Source: Massilia psychrophila
Lineage (GTDB): Bacteria > Pseudomonadota > Gammaproteobacteria > Burkholderiales > Burkholderiaceae_D
Direction: 5' to 3'
DNA: 64,000 nt
Assembly (NCBI RefSeq): GCF_002760665.1
Contig: NZ_PDOB01000001.1
Coordinates: forward strand, 347,401 to 411,400
Part shown: piece after piece, positions 27,601 through 36,430 of the stretch
Layout of the letters: each line of letters begins with the position of its first letter
Numbering within the stretch: position 1 is the stretch's first letter
Notes under the pieces: generated by a model
What the model saw: only the letters and a program-made list of their open reading frames with translations
The model's database searches: none
What the model was told of the DNA's origin: nothing
Made by a program: the position numbers and the translations under genes

Positions 27601-30044
27601 GCTTCGGCGATGGATTCGACGAGCCGACGCTGTTGCAGGCGGCGCCCGCGCCCGACCCGGTCGCGCCGGCGCTGATGCCGCAACACGCGCCGCAACGGCA
27701 AGCCGAGGCCGTGCCTGAGCCTGGGTCCGCGCCCGAGCTTCAGCCGGAACCTGCGCTCGACGCCATCTCCGCGCCGGTCGGCACCCATTACCGCGACGAC
27801 CTCGATGCCGACCTGTTGCCGGTGTTTTTGGAAGAGGCGGCAGACCTGTTGCCGGCAATCGGCAAGCTCTTGCGCCAGTGGCAGCAGAACCCGGCCGACA
27901 CCGGCCCGGCCCAGAACCTGTTGCGCATCCTGCACACCGTCAAGGGCAGCGCGCGGATGGCCGGCGCGATGCGCCTCGGCCAGCACACCCACGGCATCGA
28001 GACCCAGATCGAGAACATGGTGCATGCGGGGACCTCGACCCCGGCCGCGTTCGACGAGCTGCTGGCCAACTACGATCACGCCTTGCTGCTGCTGGAGCAG
28101 CTGCAGCAGCCGGCGCCGATCGACGGTGCCGGTTTGGCTGGCTTAGCTGTGCAGGCCGAGCTCGCTGCCGCCGGAGCTGTGGTACCAGTGCGGGCCGCGG
28201 CTCCCGCCCCGGCCCGCACTGCGCTGGTGCGGGTGCGCGCCGACATCCTTGACCGACTGGTCAACCAGGCCGGCGAAGTGTCGATCACCCGTTCGAAGCT
28301 GGAAAACCAGGTTGGCACGCTGAAGTCGTCGCTGTTCGATTTCTCGGACAACCTGGCGCGCCTGTCTCGCCAATTGCGCGAAGTCGAGATGCAGGCCGAA
28401 TCGCAGATTGCCTCGCGCATGTCGATTTCAAGCGAGCGCGAATTCGACCCGCTTGAATTCGACCGCTTCACGCGCTTGCAAGAACTGACGCGCATGATGG
28501 CTGAAAGCGTCAACGACATCGCTTCCTTCCATGAAAGCCTGGGCCGCACGGTGGAGGCGGCCAGTGCCGACCTGGTGCAGCAGTCGCGCCTGACGCGTGA
28601 CCTGCAGCGCGACCTGATGGGGGTGCGGATGGTGCCGTTTTCGAGCCTGTCCGAACGCCTGTTCCGGGTCGCCCGCCAGAGCGCCAAGGAACTCGACAAA
28701 CGCGTCAACCTCGATATCCGCGGCAGCGCCGTCGAAATCGACCGTAGCGTGCTGGAACAGATGGCGGCGCCGTTCGAACACCTGCTGCGCAACGCCATTG
28801 TGCACGGCATCGAGCCGCGCGAGCGGCGCGCTGCGTCCGGCAAGGCCGAAACGGGCGAACTGCTGGTCCAGGTCAGCCAGCAGGGTAACGAAATGGTCAT
28901 CGAGTTCAGCGACGATGGCGCCGGACTCGACCTGGCCAAGATCCGCGCCAAGGCGCGCGCCGCCGGCGTGATCAAAGCCGGCATCGACATCACCGATGCT
29001 GAAGCGGCCGACCTGATTTTCGAAGCGGGTTTTTCGACCGCCGATACGTTGACCGAACTGGCCGGGCGCGGCGTCGGCATGGACGTGGTGCGCGCGGAAG
29101 CGCAAGCGCTTGGCGGCAGGGTGGCGATCGCCTCCGAAGCGGGCAAGGGCGCGCGCTTCACGATCCACCTGCCGCTCACGCTGGCGGTGACGCAGGTAGT
29201 GCTGACCGCCAGCGCCGGCAAGACCTACGCGCTGCCGTCGATCCTGGTCGAACAGGTGCTGCAGTTGAAAGAAGCGGCGTTGAGCGAGGCGCGATCAACA
29301 GGCTCGCTGCAGTTCCAGGGCCAGCAGGTGGCCCTGCATTACCTGCCGACCCTGCTCGGCGAACGCGATGCGCGTCCGCTGGCCCAGCGTTCGAGTCCGG
29401 TGATGATCCTCAAAAGCGGCGCCGACCGGCTCGCCGTGCAGGTCGACGACGTGATGGGCAACCGCGAGGTGGTGATCAAGAACATCGGGCCGCAGCTCTC
29501 GCGCATGATCGGCATTTCGGGCGCCACCGTACTCGGTTCGGGCGAAATCGTCCTGATCCTCAATCCGGTAGCGCTGTCGCTGCATGTCGCGCACCATCCG
29601 GTAGTTCAAGGAGATGCCGGTGCCGGCGCGGGCGCCCGCAGCGGCAGCGTTCAACCGCTCAAGCGCGACACCGTCATCATGGTAGTCGACGATTCGCTGA
29701 CGGTAAGAAAAGTCACCCAGCGCCTGCTTGAGCGCGAAGGCTACCGGGTGATCCTGGCCAAGGACGGCGTCGATGCGCTCGAACACCTGCAGGAAACCAT
29801 CCCCGACCTGATGCTGGTCGATATCGAGATGCCGCGCATGGACGGTTTCGACCTGACCCGCAATATCCGCGGCAATGCCAGCACGCAGGCGGTCCCGATC
29901 ATCATGATCACCTCACGCACTGCCGACAAGCACCGCAACTACGCGCTCGACCTGGGTGTGAATGCTTATTTCGGCAAGCCGTTCCAGGAAGACATGCTGC
30001 TGGCGGCGATCGCTGGCTTGCTCAAGCGCGAAATGCAGGCCTAG
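24654..30044 (+). CDS. pilL: Hybrid chemotaxis kinase ChpA/PilL with several Hpt domains and a receiver
   Basis: A 1796-residue kinase that would phosphorylate PilG and PilH. In order: a degenerate N-terminal Hpt-like helix bundle (about residues 20-120), a long connector, and Hpt domains whose phospho-histidines are in HTLKGS (near 680), HTLAGT (near 866) and HTVKGS (near 1093). The CheA dimerisation helices (LVNQAGEVSITRSKLENQ) start near 1203, and the ATP-binding domain has LLRNAIVHGIEPRE (near 1375), DDGAGLD and GRGVGMDVV. A CheW-like domain follows, then a C-terminal receiver with acceptor Asp near 1723. The linkers are rich in Pro/Ala/Gln with a PAQPAQPAQP repeat. An AAGGA site lies 11 bases before the ATG. 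The stop overlaps the convergent phrB stop within CTAG. Confidence 0.93.
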   Translation: MTEFSPEVSRRPQFAQFDTGPLSWVIGEIREALGRSRAALDEAAVRGADARATCLQHAKTHLHQAHGALQMVDVEGVGLMTEAAEQALERMRDGSLECSPALCAAVADAYQAVIEYLDELVAGAAPQPVRLFPYYRTLQESLGAARIHPSDLLFVDLSVTVDLPPAAMSATPVTTATPDYAACRARFEKSLLPFLKSAEPEAQRTHALSLAEAIALVERAQNEPPARTFWLAMRCFAELVASGQLASDLYAKQLFGLINLQIRRLSQGQGGLPEAMLRDALFFIAAASAPNAGAQLLRRAYGLAGMVPADYDSRRYGRIDAAALRTAKDALAQTKTGWDHIASSGGVDLEAGFNQALATLAGASDELGAPALAQLLRELGRAASDSIASGRSDQFSMEMATAMLFVEHGLDQVRQLPADFEEHAEVVGARLLALAAGETPADAPQWQGELSRQIQQGQTVAVLAGEMKAGLRQVEKVLDDYYADPARRPALAQIDPLLHQLQGALAILDQDQAMRATLHVKDAVRALASGDGAASAQAASLRNIAQNVGALGFFIDMLAHNFDAAKNRFRFNQADSMFREVPFEKTVAGDTPFDVEPVEPADTERGAPAAAQPEQPAQPAQPAQPPAPMAGGADEVEAELLEIFISEAQEVLAFVAATLPAAHAEPSNQETLTMLRRSFHTLKGSGRMVGLMQFADGGAALERVMNAWLAESRSATPALLALLDFAAAEMAAWVDELAAHGASRRSSAAIMTAADAVQDGGVFTLPADAETIQALEQQPGEARPAGPAIVDEDAPQEPHGIVGPEPTAAPADDNMRRFGDLEIALPLYNIYLAETDELMRVLTQDFGEWRHEPLRAVTPAALKAAHTLAGTSATVGFKALREVAHALEMALETLAEPAPLLLDSQRDLLDAALVCARTMLQRFALGELAPAQPALVAQLTELREQLGSGEEGAHRELANGSLDAADADQPVHEPAHEHQFDAGFGDGFDEPTLLQAAPAPDPVAPALMPQHAPQRQAEAVPEPGSAPELQPEPALDAISAPVGTHYRDDLDADLLPVFLEEAADLLPAIGKLLRQWQQNPADTGPAQNLLRILHTVKGSARMAGAMRLGQHTHGIETQIENMVHAGTSTPAAFDELLANYDHALLLLEQLQQPAPIDGAGLAGLAVQAELAAAGAVVPVRAAAPAPARTALVRVRADILDRLVNQAGEVSITRSKLENQVGTLKSSLFDFSDNLARLSRQLREVEMQAESQIASRMSISSEREFDPLEFDRFTRLQELTRMMAESVNDIASFHESLGRTVEAASADLVQQSRLTRDLQRDLMGVRMVPFSSLSERLFRVARQSAKELDKRVNLDIRGSAVEIDRSVLEQMAAPFEHLLRNAIVHGIEPRERRAASGKAETGELLVQVSQQGNEMVIEFSDDGAGLDLAKIRAKARAAGVIKAGIDITDAEAADLIFEAGFSTADTLTELAGRGVGMDVVRAEAQALGGRVAIASEAGKGARFTIHLPLTLAVTQVVLTASAGKTYALPSILVEQVLQLKEAALSEARSTGSLQFQGQQVALHYLPTLLGERDARPLAQRSSPVMILKSGADRLAVQVDDVMGNREVVIKNIGPQLSRMIGISGATVLGSGEIVLILNPVALSLHVAHHPVVQGDAGAGAGARSGSVQPLKRDTVIMVVDDSLTVRKVTQRLLEREGYRVILAKDGVDALEHLQETIPDLMLVDIEMPRMDGFDLTRNIRGNASTQAVPIIMITSRTADKHRNYALDLGVNAYFGKPFQEDMLLAAIAGLLKREMQA

Positions 30045-31510
30045 GGAATCAAGCCGCCCGAAGGTTTCACCACGCCGTAGCGCGCCAGCGTGTGCTGGCG
30101 CGCTACGGCGTGGTCGACGATCGGCGCGGGATAATCGCGCCCGAGCCGGAAGCCGTGCTGCTCGAGCAGCATCGCCGGCACCGTCCACGGTGCGTGAATT
30201 TCTTTGTCCGACAGCATCGCCAGTTGCGGCAGGTAGCGCCGGATGAAACGTCCCTGCGCGTCGAATTTTTCCGATTGCGTCACCGGGTTGAAGATGCGGA
30301 AGTAGGGCTGCGCGTCGCAGCCGGTCGATGCCGCCCATTGCCAGCCGCCATTGTTCGACGCCAGGTCGTAGTCGTTCAGCTTCAGCGCGAAATAGCGCTC
30401 GCCCCGACGCCAGTCGACGCCCAGGTCTTTGACCAGGAAACAGGCGGACACCATGCGCAGGCGGTTATGCATGTACCCGGTCTGGTTCAGCTGCGCCATG
30501 GCGGCGTCCACCAACGGGTAGCCGGTGCGGCCCAGGCACCAGGCTTCGAAAGCGGCATCGGCGCCTGCGCCGGTTTCCCATTCGATCGCATCGAACGCCG
30601 GCTTGAAGGCGTGGCCGGCCACGCGTGGATGGTGAAACAGGATCATCGCGTAGAAATCGCGCCAGATCAGTTCCGACAGCCATACCGGTGCGCCGGCCCC
30701 GCCGTTGCCGGCGGCAACCAGCGCATTCACGCTGCGCACCAGATCGCGCACCGACACGGTGCCAAAGCGCAGGTGCACCGACAGCGCCGACGCACCGTTC
30801 ACCGCCGGGAAGTTGCGCGCCTCATCGTAGGCGCCGATGCGGTTGACGAAGTCTTGGAACAAGGCGGCGCCGCCCGACATTCCGGGCACAATCCCCAGTT
30901 CGCGCAGGTTGGTCGGTTCAAAGCCGATGTCGCTCAAGGAAGGCAAACGGTGGCCGGGCGGAGCGGGCGCCAGGCGCGCCGCGTGCGGTTCGATCGGGTA
31001 GGGCGCCAGGCACTCCGGATCGGCCACCATCTGCCTGAGCCAGGCGTTCTTGTATGGCGTGAAAACGGTAAAAGTCTTCTCACTCAGTGTCAATACCTCG
31101 TTTTTTTCGAAGATGACCTGATCTTTTGAACTGAAGAGCTGGCGCCCGGCTTGCTCCAGGCTGGCCGCAACGAGCTCGTCGCGCGCGATTGCCTGCGGTT
31201 CGTAATCGCCGTTGACAAACACCGCGTCCACTTCCAGTTCGGCCGCCAGGCGCGCGATCTCATCGGCGGCAACGCCATGGCGCACAACCAGGTGGCCGCC
31301 CAATTTACGCAATACGGCGTCGAGTTCTTCCAGGCAGCCGTGGATGAATTCGACGCGGCGGTCCGCGCGCGGCAGCGGCGCCAAAATCTCCGTGTCGTAG
31401 ATGAAGGCGCAATAGACCTGGTTCGACGATGTCAGCGCCAGATGGAGCGCCGCGTGGTCGAAAGCGCGCAGGTCGCGGCGGAACCAGACGAGGGATTTGT
31501 TCAGTGTCAT
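30041..31510 (-). CDS. phrB: Deoxyribodipyrimidine photo-lyase
   Basis: This 489-residue flavoprotein splits cyclobutane pyrimidine dimers using blue light. The N-terminal alpha/beta antenna domain opens with LVWFRRDLRAFDHAALHLAL. The FAD domain has the hallmark SELIWRDFYAMILFHHP, TGYPLVDAAMAQLNQTGYMHNRLRM and NNGGWQWAASTGCDAQPYFRIFNP. I chose the ATG at 31510; a TTG six codons upstream is possible, and neither has a clear ribosome site. The stop codon TAG shares the palindrome CTAG with the stop of pilL on the other strand. A long inverted repeat lies inside the last codons. Confidence 0.95.
   Translation of the reverse strand: MTLNKSLVWFRRDLRAFDHAALHLALTSSNQVYCAFIYDTEILAPLPRADRRVEFIHGCLEELDAVLRKLGGHLVVRHGVAADEIARLAAELEVDAVFVNGDYEPQAIARDELVAASLEQAGRQLFSSKDQVIFEKNEVLTLSEKTFTVFTPYKNAWLRQMVADPECLAPYPIEPHAARLAPAPPGHRLPSLSDIGFEPTNLRELGIVPGMSGGAALFQDFVNRIGAYDEARNFPAVNGASALSVHLRFGTVSVRDLVRSVNALVAAGNGGAGAPVWLSELIWRDFYAMILFHHPRVAGHAFKPAFDAIEWETGAGADAAFEAWCLGRTGYPLVDAAMAQLNQTGYMHNRLRMVSACFLVKDLGVDWRRGERYFALKLNDYDLASNNGGWQWAASTGCDAQPYFRIFNPVTQSEKFDAQGRFIRRYLPQLAMLSDKEIHAPWTVPAMLLEQHGFRLGRDYPAPIVDHAVARQHTLARYGVVKPSGGLIP
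30069..30114. repeat. 21-bp perfect inverted repeat inside the 3' end of phrB
   Basis: Bases 30069-30089 and 30094-30114 are exact reverse complements around a 4-nt loop GTGT. The arms centre on GCGCGCCAGC / GCTGGCGCGC. The hairpin lies 25 bp beyond the pilL stop and within the last 25 codons of phrB, encoding the residues around AVARQHTLARYGVV. With no intergenic space between the convergent genes, it may act as an intragenic transcription barrier or terminator for pilL read-through. Confidence 0.85.
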
Positions 31511-31717
31511 TCTAGTGTTTGACTTCAAGGAAAAGTCCCATTTTACTAGCTAGCGTCGGGTTGGCTGCGTGCGACACGGCGCTTCCGATGGTGGTCGACG
31601 CAAATCGGTGTAAACTAGCGAAAGCCGCCGTGTTGTTCCTAGGATAGTAAAACAGTCAATGCCCAGTCGATGCCCAATGGCGGTCAATCCCAAGCGAGAC
31701 GAGAGAGAGTGACGTGT

Positions 31718-32377
31718 ATGAAGAAAAGCAAAGTCGACCAGACTCTATCGATGCCGGCGCTGCCACCTGACCACAACGGCGAGCCCGGCAGCAGCGCCGC
31801 GCCCTCGTCCTCGGGGTTCAACCTGGCCAATCACTTCCTGATTGCGATGCCGTCGATGCAAGACCCGATTTTCGGCGGCACCGTGGTGTACGTCTGCGAG
31901 CACAACGACAACGGCGTGCTCGGCGTCGTCATCAACAAGCCGACCGACATGACGATGGAGATCCTGTTCGAGCGGATCGACCTGAAGCTGTCCGAAGGGC
32001 TGCGCACCACCGTCGTCAACGAGCCGATCATGTTTGGCGGTCCGGTGCAGGACGACCGCGGCTTCGTGCTGCACACGCCGGGTGCACAATACTCGTCGTC
32101 GCTGACGGTGACCGACGACGTCGCGTTTACCACCTCGATCGACGTGCTCGAGGCGGTCGCCGCCGGCGATGGGCCGCAGCGCATGCTGGTATCGATCGGT
32201 TATTCGGGCTGGAGCCCGGGGCAGCTGGAGGAAGAAATCGGCCGCAACGGCTGGCTCACGGTAGGTGCCGACGCCCACGTGCTGTTCGACCTGCCGATCG
32301 AGGAACGTTATAACGCCGCCATCAAATTGCTGGGCATCGATCCGATGATGCTCGCCCCCGAGGCCGGCCACGCCTGA
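31718..32377 (+). CDS. yqgE: YqgE/AlgH family protein
   Basis: The 219-residue protein has the DUF179 fold: LANHFLIAMPSMQDPIFGGTVVYVCEHNDNGVLGVVINKP near the N-terminus, then FGGPVQDDRGFVLH and the late GYSGWSPGQLEEEI. AlgH was named for an effect on alginate regulation in Pseudomonas, but its molecular role is unknown. I chose the ATG at 31718 after a GAGAGAG stretch; an in-frame ATG at 31670 would add 16 residues. The yqgE-ruvX pair and the pyr genes after it are a common order. The stop shares one base with the ruvX start (TGATG). Confidence 0.9.
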   Translation: MKKSKVDQTLSMPALPPDHNGEPGSSAAPSSSGFNLANHFLIAMPSMQDPIFGGTVVYVCEHNDNGVLGVVINKPTDMTMEILFERIDLKLSEGLRTTVVNEPIMFGGPVQDDRGFVLHTPGAQYSSSLTVTDDVAFTTSIDVLEAVAAGDGPQRMLVSIGYSGWSPGQLEEEIGRNGWLTVGADAHVLFDLPIEERYNAAIKLLGIDPMMLAPEAGHA

Positions 32378-32772
32378 TGGTCGAGATTGTTTTCGGTTTC
32401 GACTTCGGCATCAAACGCGTCGGCATCGCCATGGGCAACACCCTGACCGGCCAGGCGCAACCGCTGGCCGTGGTCAAGGCGATCGACAACGCCGCCCGCT
32501 TTACCCAAATCGGCGCGCTGATCGACGAATGGCGCCCATCCAAACTGGTGGTCGGCGAACCGTTTCACCCCGACGGCGCCGAGCACGAGATGACGCTGCG
32601 CTGCCGCCGCTTCGCCAACCAGCTGCACGGCCGCTTCGGCCTGCCGGTCCAACTGGTCGACGAACGCTACTCGTCGGCCGTGATCCAGGCCAAACGCGGC
32701 GAAGTCATCGACGACAAAGCCGCCTCTATCATTTTGCAACAATACTTCGACGACCATGCCAACCTCTGTTAA
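32377..32772 (+). CDS. ruvX: Putative pre-16S rRNA nuclease / Holliday junction resolvase-like YqgF
   Basis: This 131-residue RNase H-fold protein opens with VFGFDFGIKRVGIAMGN, containing the first catalytic Asp. The second acidic residue is in LVVGEPFHPDG, and the DERYSS motif and the late DDKAASIILQQYFD complete the family pattern. YqgF matures the 5' end of 16S rRNA; a Holliday-junction role was proposed first. It is coupled to yqgE by a one-base overlap, and pyrR starts 17 bp inside its 3' end. Confidence 0.92.
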   Translation: MVEIVFGFDFGIKRVGIAMGNTLTGQAQPLAVVKAIDNAARFTQIGALIDEWRPSKLVVGEPFHPDGAEHEMTLRCRRFANQLHGRFGLPVQLVDERYSSAVIQAKRGEVIDDKAASIILQQYFDDHANLC

Positions 32773-33298
32773 GCAATTTAACGCCGAAGCCCTGTACCGC
32801 GACCTGCTACAGCAGGTGCGAGCCGGGCTTTCCGACCTGACCAATGTCGCCGATGCGCCCGCCCTCGCCATTGTCGGCATCCACTCGGGCGGCGCGTGGC
32901 TGGCCGAACGGCTGGCGGCCGACCTCGGCCCCGAATTGGGCGGCCGGCTCGGCTTCATCGACGTCTCGTTCTACCGCGACGATTATGCCAAAAAAGGCTT
33001 GCACCCCGACGTCAAGCCGACCCAGATCGGCTTCAACGTCGACGGCGCCGCCATCTTGCTGGTCGACGACGTGCTCTACACCGGGCGCACCACGCGCGCC
33101 GCGATCAACGTGCTGTTCGACTACGGCCGGCCGGCCCGCATCATGCTCGCGGCACTGGCAGACCGTAGCGGGCGCGAACTGCCGGTGGCGGCCGATTTCG
33201 TCGCCGCCCATGTGCCGCTCGAGTCAACCCAGGCGCTGGTGCTTGCGCGTGGCGCCGACGGCACCCTCTCGCTTACCATTGAAGATGACCATGCTTAA
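32756..33298 (+). CDS. pyrR: PyrR: pyr regulator / uracil phosphoribosyltransferase
   Basis: This 180-residue type I phosphoribosyltransferase has the PRPP loop [16 protein letters not shown] at about residues 100-114, the family [15 protein letters not shown] start and [16 protein letters not shown]. In Gram-positive bacteria PyrR binds pyr mRNA; in proteobacteria the regulatory role is less sure and it may act mainly as an enzyme. It overlaps ruvX by 17 bp and is directly followed by pyrB. I see no clear pyr attenuator hairpin before it. Confidence 0.92.
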   Translation: MPTSVKQFNAEALYRDLLQQVRAGLSDLTNVADAPALAIVGIHSGGAWLAERLAADLGPELGGRLGFIDVSFYRDDYAKKGLHPDVKPTQIGFNVDGAAILLVDDVLYTGRTTRAAINVLFDYGRPARIMLAALADRSGRELPVAADFVAAHVPLESTQALVLARGADGTLSLTIEDDHA

Positions 33299-34256
33299 TC
33301 CGCAACTGAACAAGAACGGCGAACTACAGCACCTGTTGACGATCGAAGGACTGCCCAAGGCGATCGTCAACCATATCCTCGACACCGCATCCTCATTCGT
33401 CAGCATCTCCGACCGCGAAGTAAAGAAAGTACCGCTGATGCGCGGCAAAAGCGTGTTCAACCTGTTTTTCGAAAACTCGACGCGCACCCGCACCACGTTC
33501 GAAATCGCCTCCAAGCGGCTGTCGGCCGACGTCATCAACCTGAACATTTCGGCATCGTCGGCCAGCAAGGGCGAGTCGCTGCTCGACACCATCGACAACC
33601 TGGCCGCGATGCACGCCGATATGTTCGTGGTGCGCCACGCGCAGTCCGGCGCGCCCTACCTGATCGCCAAGCACCTGATCGACACCCGGCAGTCGCACGT
33701 CCACGTCGTCAATGCCGGTGACGGCCGCCACGCGCACCCGACCCAGGGCCTGCTCGACATGTACACCATCCGCCACTACAAGAAGGACTTCACCAACCTG
33801 ACGGTGGCGATCGTCGGCGACATTTTGCACAGCCGGGTGGCGCGCTCGGACATCCATGCATTGACCACGCTGGGCGTGCCGGAAGTGCGGGCGATCGGGC
33901 CGCACACGCTGCTGCCAGGCGGCCTGGAGCAGATGGGCGTGCGGGTGTTTACCAACATGGACGAGGGCCTCAAGGGCGTCGACGTGATCATCATGCTGCG
34001 CCTGCAAAGCGAGCGGATGAGCGGTGCGCTGCTGCCGTCGGCGCAGGAATACTTCAAGAGCTACGGCCTGACGCCGGAGCGGCTGGCGCTGGCAAAGCCG
34101 GACGCGATCGTGATGCACCCGGGGCCAATGAACCGCGGGGTCGAAATTGATTCGGCGGTGGCCGACGGCGCGCAGGCGGTGATCCTGCCGCAAGTGACGT
34201 TCGGGATTGCGGTGCGGATGGCGGTAATGAGCATATTGGCGGGAACCCACGGATGA
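33291..34256 (+). CDS. pyrB: Aspartate carbamoyltransferase catalytic subunit
   Basis: The 321-residue enzyme joins carbamoyl phosphate to aspartate in pyrimidine synthesis. Carbamoyl-phosphate binding residues are in [15 protein letters not shown], and the aspartate loop is in [21 protein letters not shown] and the late [13 protein letters not shown] are diagnostic. No pyrI regulatory subunit is present, as expected for the class that pairs with PyrX. I chose the ATG at 33291 (MLNPQLN); an ATG two codons upstream at 33285 is equally possible. The start lies inside the 3' end of pyrR. Confidence 0.95.
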   Translation: MLNPQLNKNGELQHLLTIEGLPKAIVNHILDTASSFVSISDREVKKVPLMRGKSVFNLFFENSTRTRTTFEIASKRLSADVINLNISASSASKGESLLDTIDNLAAMHADMFVVRHAQSGAPYLIAKHLIDTRQSHVHVVNAGDGRHAHPTQGLLDMYTIRHYKKDFTNLTVAIVGDILHSRVARSDIHALTTLGVPEVRAIGPHTLLPGGLEQMGVRVFTNMDEGLKGVDVIIMLRLQSERMSGALLPSAQEYFKSYGLTPERLALAKPDAIVMHPGPMNRGVEIDSAVADGAQAVILPQVTFGIAVRMAVMSILAGTHG

Positions 34257-35581
34257 AACTGCATATCAAGAACGGGCGCCTGGTCGACCCGAAAAATAAC
34301 ATCGATGCGCTGCGCGACCTGTTCATCGTCGACGGCGTGGTTGCCGCGGCGGGCGAGGCGCCTGCCGGTTTTGTCGCCGATCGTACCATCGACGCCGCCG
34401 GCCTGGTGGTCGCGCCGGGGCTGGTCGACCTGTCGGCCCGGCTGCGCGAACCCGGCTACGAATACAAGGCCACGCTGGAGTCCGAAATGCAGGCGGCGAT
34501 GCAGGGCGGCGTGACCAGCCTGGTGTGCCCGCCCGACACCGATCCGGTGCTCGACGAACCGGGCCTGGTTGAGATGCTCAAGCACCGCGCGCGCAGCCTG
34601 AACCAGGCCCACGTGCATCCGCTCGGCGCGCTGACCATGGGCCTGAAGGGCCGTGCGCTGACCGAGATGGCGGAATTGACCGAAGCGGGCTGCATCGGCT
34701 TTGCGCAGGCCGAGGAACCGGTCGAAGACACCAACGTACTGCTGCGCGCGCTGCAGTATGCGAAGACGTTCGAATATACCGTGTGGCTGCGCCCGCAGGA
34801 CGCGCACATCGGCCGCGGCGGCATCGCCCATGCAGGCCCGCTCGCTTCGCGCCTCGGCCTGGCCGGCGTGCCGGTGATGTCCGAGACGATCGCGCTGCAT
34901 ACTATTTTCGAACTGGTGCGCGCTACCGGCGCCCGCGTTCACCTGTGCCGCGTGTCGTCGGCGGCCGGCATCGAACTGGTGCGCGCGGCCAAGAAGGAAG
35001 GCCTGCCGGTCACCTGCGACGTCGGCGCACACCACATCCACATGACCGACGCCGACATCGGCTTTTTCGATTCGAACGCGCGCGTGACGCCGCCGTTTCG
35101 CGGCCAACGCGATCGCGAAGCGATCCGCGCCGGCCTGTACGACGGCGTCATCGATGCGATCTGTTCGGACCACACGCCGGTCGACGCCGACGAGAAGCTG
35201 CTGCCGTTCGGCGAAGCCTCGCCCGGCGCCACCGGACTCGAACTGCTGCTGTCGCTGGCGCTCAAGTGGGCCGACGACTACGCCGCCGGCCAGTATCGTT
35301 CAGGGGGCGCCGGCGCCGGGCCGCTGTCGCGCGCGCTGGCCAAGGTCACCTGCGATGCCGCCCGGGTGGCAGGGCTGGCGGCCGGCCAGCTGGCGCCTGG
35401 CGCGGCGGCCGACATCGTGCTGTTCGATCCGGCCGCGCGCTGGACGGTCGACGCGCAAGCGCTGGCCAGCCAGGGCAAGCACACGCCGTTTGTCGGCTAC
35501 GAAATGACAGGGCAGGTAGTGGTTACCATCGTCGCCGGCCGCGTGGCCTACCAGCGCAAGAGCGGACCGGTGCGCGGCTAA
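34253..35581 (+). CDS. pyrX: Dihydroorotase-like protein, probably catalytically inactive (PyrX/PyrC')
   Basis: The 442-residue amidohydrolase-fold protein follows pyrB with a 4-bp overlap. The metal-binding HxH of active type I dihydroorotases (D-L-H-x-H-L-R-E-P-G) reads [10 protein letters not shown] here, so residues 61 and 63 are Ser and Arg. The usual Asp in FSDDG reads FAQAEE, and the later His ligands read WLRPQD and HLCRVS. Only the last Asp (SDHTP) remains. Known relatives in Pseudomonas (PyrC') are inactive and form the scaffold of the PyrB dodecamer. I infer the same role; a true dihydroorotase must be encoded elsewhere. Confidence 0.88.
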   Translation: MKLHIKNGRLVDPKNNIDALRDLFIVDGVVAAAGEAPAGFVADRTIDAAGLVVAPGLVDLSARLREPGYEYKATLESEMQAAMQGGVTSLVCPPDTDPVLDEPGLVEMLKHRARSLNQAHVHPLGALTMGLKGRALTEMAELTEAGCIGFAQAEEPVEDTNVLLRALQYAKTFEYTVWLRPQDAHIGRGGIAHAGPLASRLGLAGVPVMSETIALHTIFELVRATGARVHLCRVSSAAGIELVRAAKKEGLPVTCDVGAHHIHMTDADIGFFDSNARVTPPFRGQRDREAIRAGLYDGVIDAICSDHTPVDADEKLLPFGEASPGATGLELLLSLALKWADDYAAGQYRSGGAGAGPLSRALAKVTCDAARVAGLAAGQLAPGAAADIVLFDPAARWTVDAQALASQGKHTPFVGYEMTGQVVVTIVAGRVAYQRKSGPVRG

Positions 35582-35702
35582 GCGCTTAAAACCACAGTTA
35601 CGACGGCGCGCGGCGGTTTTGTTCGCGCGCCGCCGCGCATGACGGTAGAATCCTGCTGCTGAGCAGCGCCATGACTGCACCAGCCGTTTTCTTTGGTGCC
35701 AT

Positions 35703-36428
35703 TTGAATATCAAGCTTGCTGTTCGCCTGTCGCGCGTCTTCTTCCACCTCGTTTTTGGGCTCGCCATTTGCGCTCTGGTGTTCCCATGGGCCGGCGCCGC
35801 GCGCCGCGACCAGTCGATCCGCCGCTGGTCGCGCCGCCTGCTCGGCATCTGCGGCGTCATTCTGGAGCCGCAGGGCGAGCCGCTGGCGCATGCGCTGGTG
35901 GTCGCCAACCACGTGTCCTGGCTCGACATTTTCGTCATCAATTCGCTGCACCCGTGCCGCTTCGTCGCCAAGTCGGAGATCCGCGCCTGGCCGGTACTGG
36001 GCTGGCTGGTGGCGCAGGCCGGCACTGTGTTCATCGCGCGCGGCAACCGGCGCGACCTGCGCCACGCGTTCAAAGGCCTGGTGCACAGCCTCGAACAGGG
36101 CGAGCGGGTCGCATTTTTCCCCGAAGGGACCACCGCCGCGCAAGGCGCTTTGATGCCGTTCCACGCCAATCTGTTCGAGGCGGCGATCGACGCCGGGGTA
36201 ATGGTGCAGCCGTACGCGCTTCAGTACCTCGACACCAAGGGCGCCCTGCATCCGACAGTCGACTTCACCGGCGACATTACTTTTGCGGCCAGCACGATCG
36301 CCATCCTGTCCGGCGCCGCAGTGCACGCGCGGCTGGTGTGCCTGCCGGCGTTGGAGGCGCGTGGCGCGCACCGGCGCGAACTGGCCGCGGACGCCGCCGA
36401 AGCGGTGGCGGCGGCGCTGGCGCGCTAG
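35703..36428 (+). CDS. 1-acyl-sn-glycerol-3-phosphate acyltransferase (first PlsC paralogue)
   Basis: This 241-residue acyltransferase has the HX4D motif in NHVSWLDIFVIN (about residue 69) and FFPEGTT. An N-terminal hydrophobic segment (residues 12-33) should hold it in the inner membrane. It would make phosphatidic acid from lysophosphatidic acid. The apparent start is a TTG at 35703; the nearest upstream ATG (35670) runs into a stop, so no better start exists. The stop lies 2 bp from the convergent apaH stop. A second paralogue is at 45.3 kb. Confidence 0.85.
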   Translation: MNIKLAVRLSRVFFHLVFGLAICALVFPWAGAARRDQSIRRWSRRLLGICGVILEPQGEPLAHALVVANHVSWLDIFVINSLHPCRFVAKSEIRAWPVLGWLVAQAGTVFIARGNRRDLRHAFKGLVHSLEQGERVAFFPEGTTAAQGALMPFHANLFEAAIDAGVMVQPYALQYLDTKGALHPTVDFTGDITFAASTIAILSGAAVHARLVCLPALEARGAHRRELAADAAEAVAAALAR

Positions 36429-36430
36429 TA

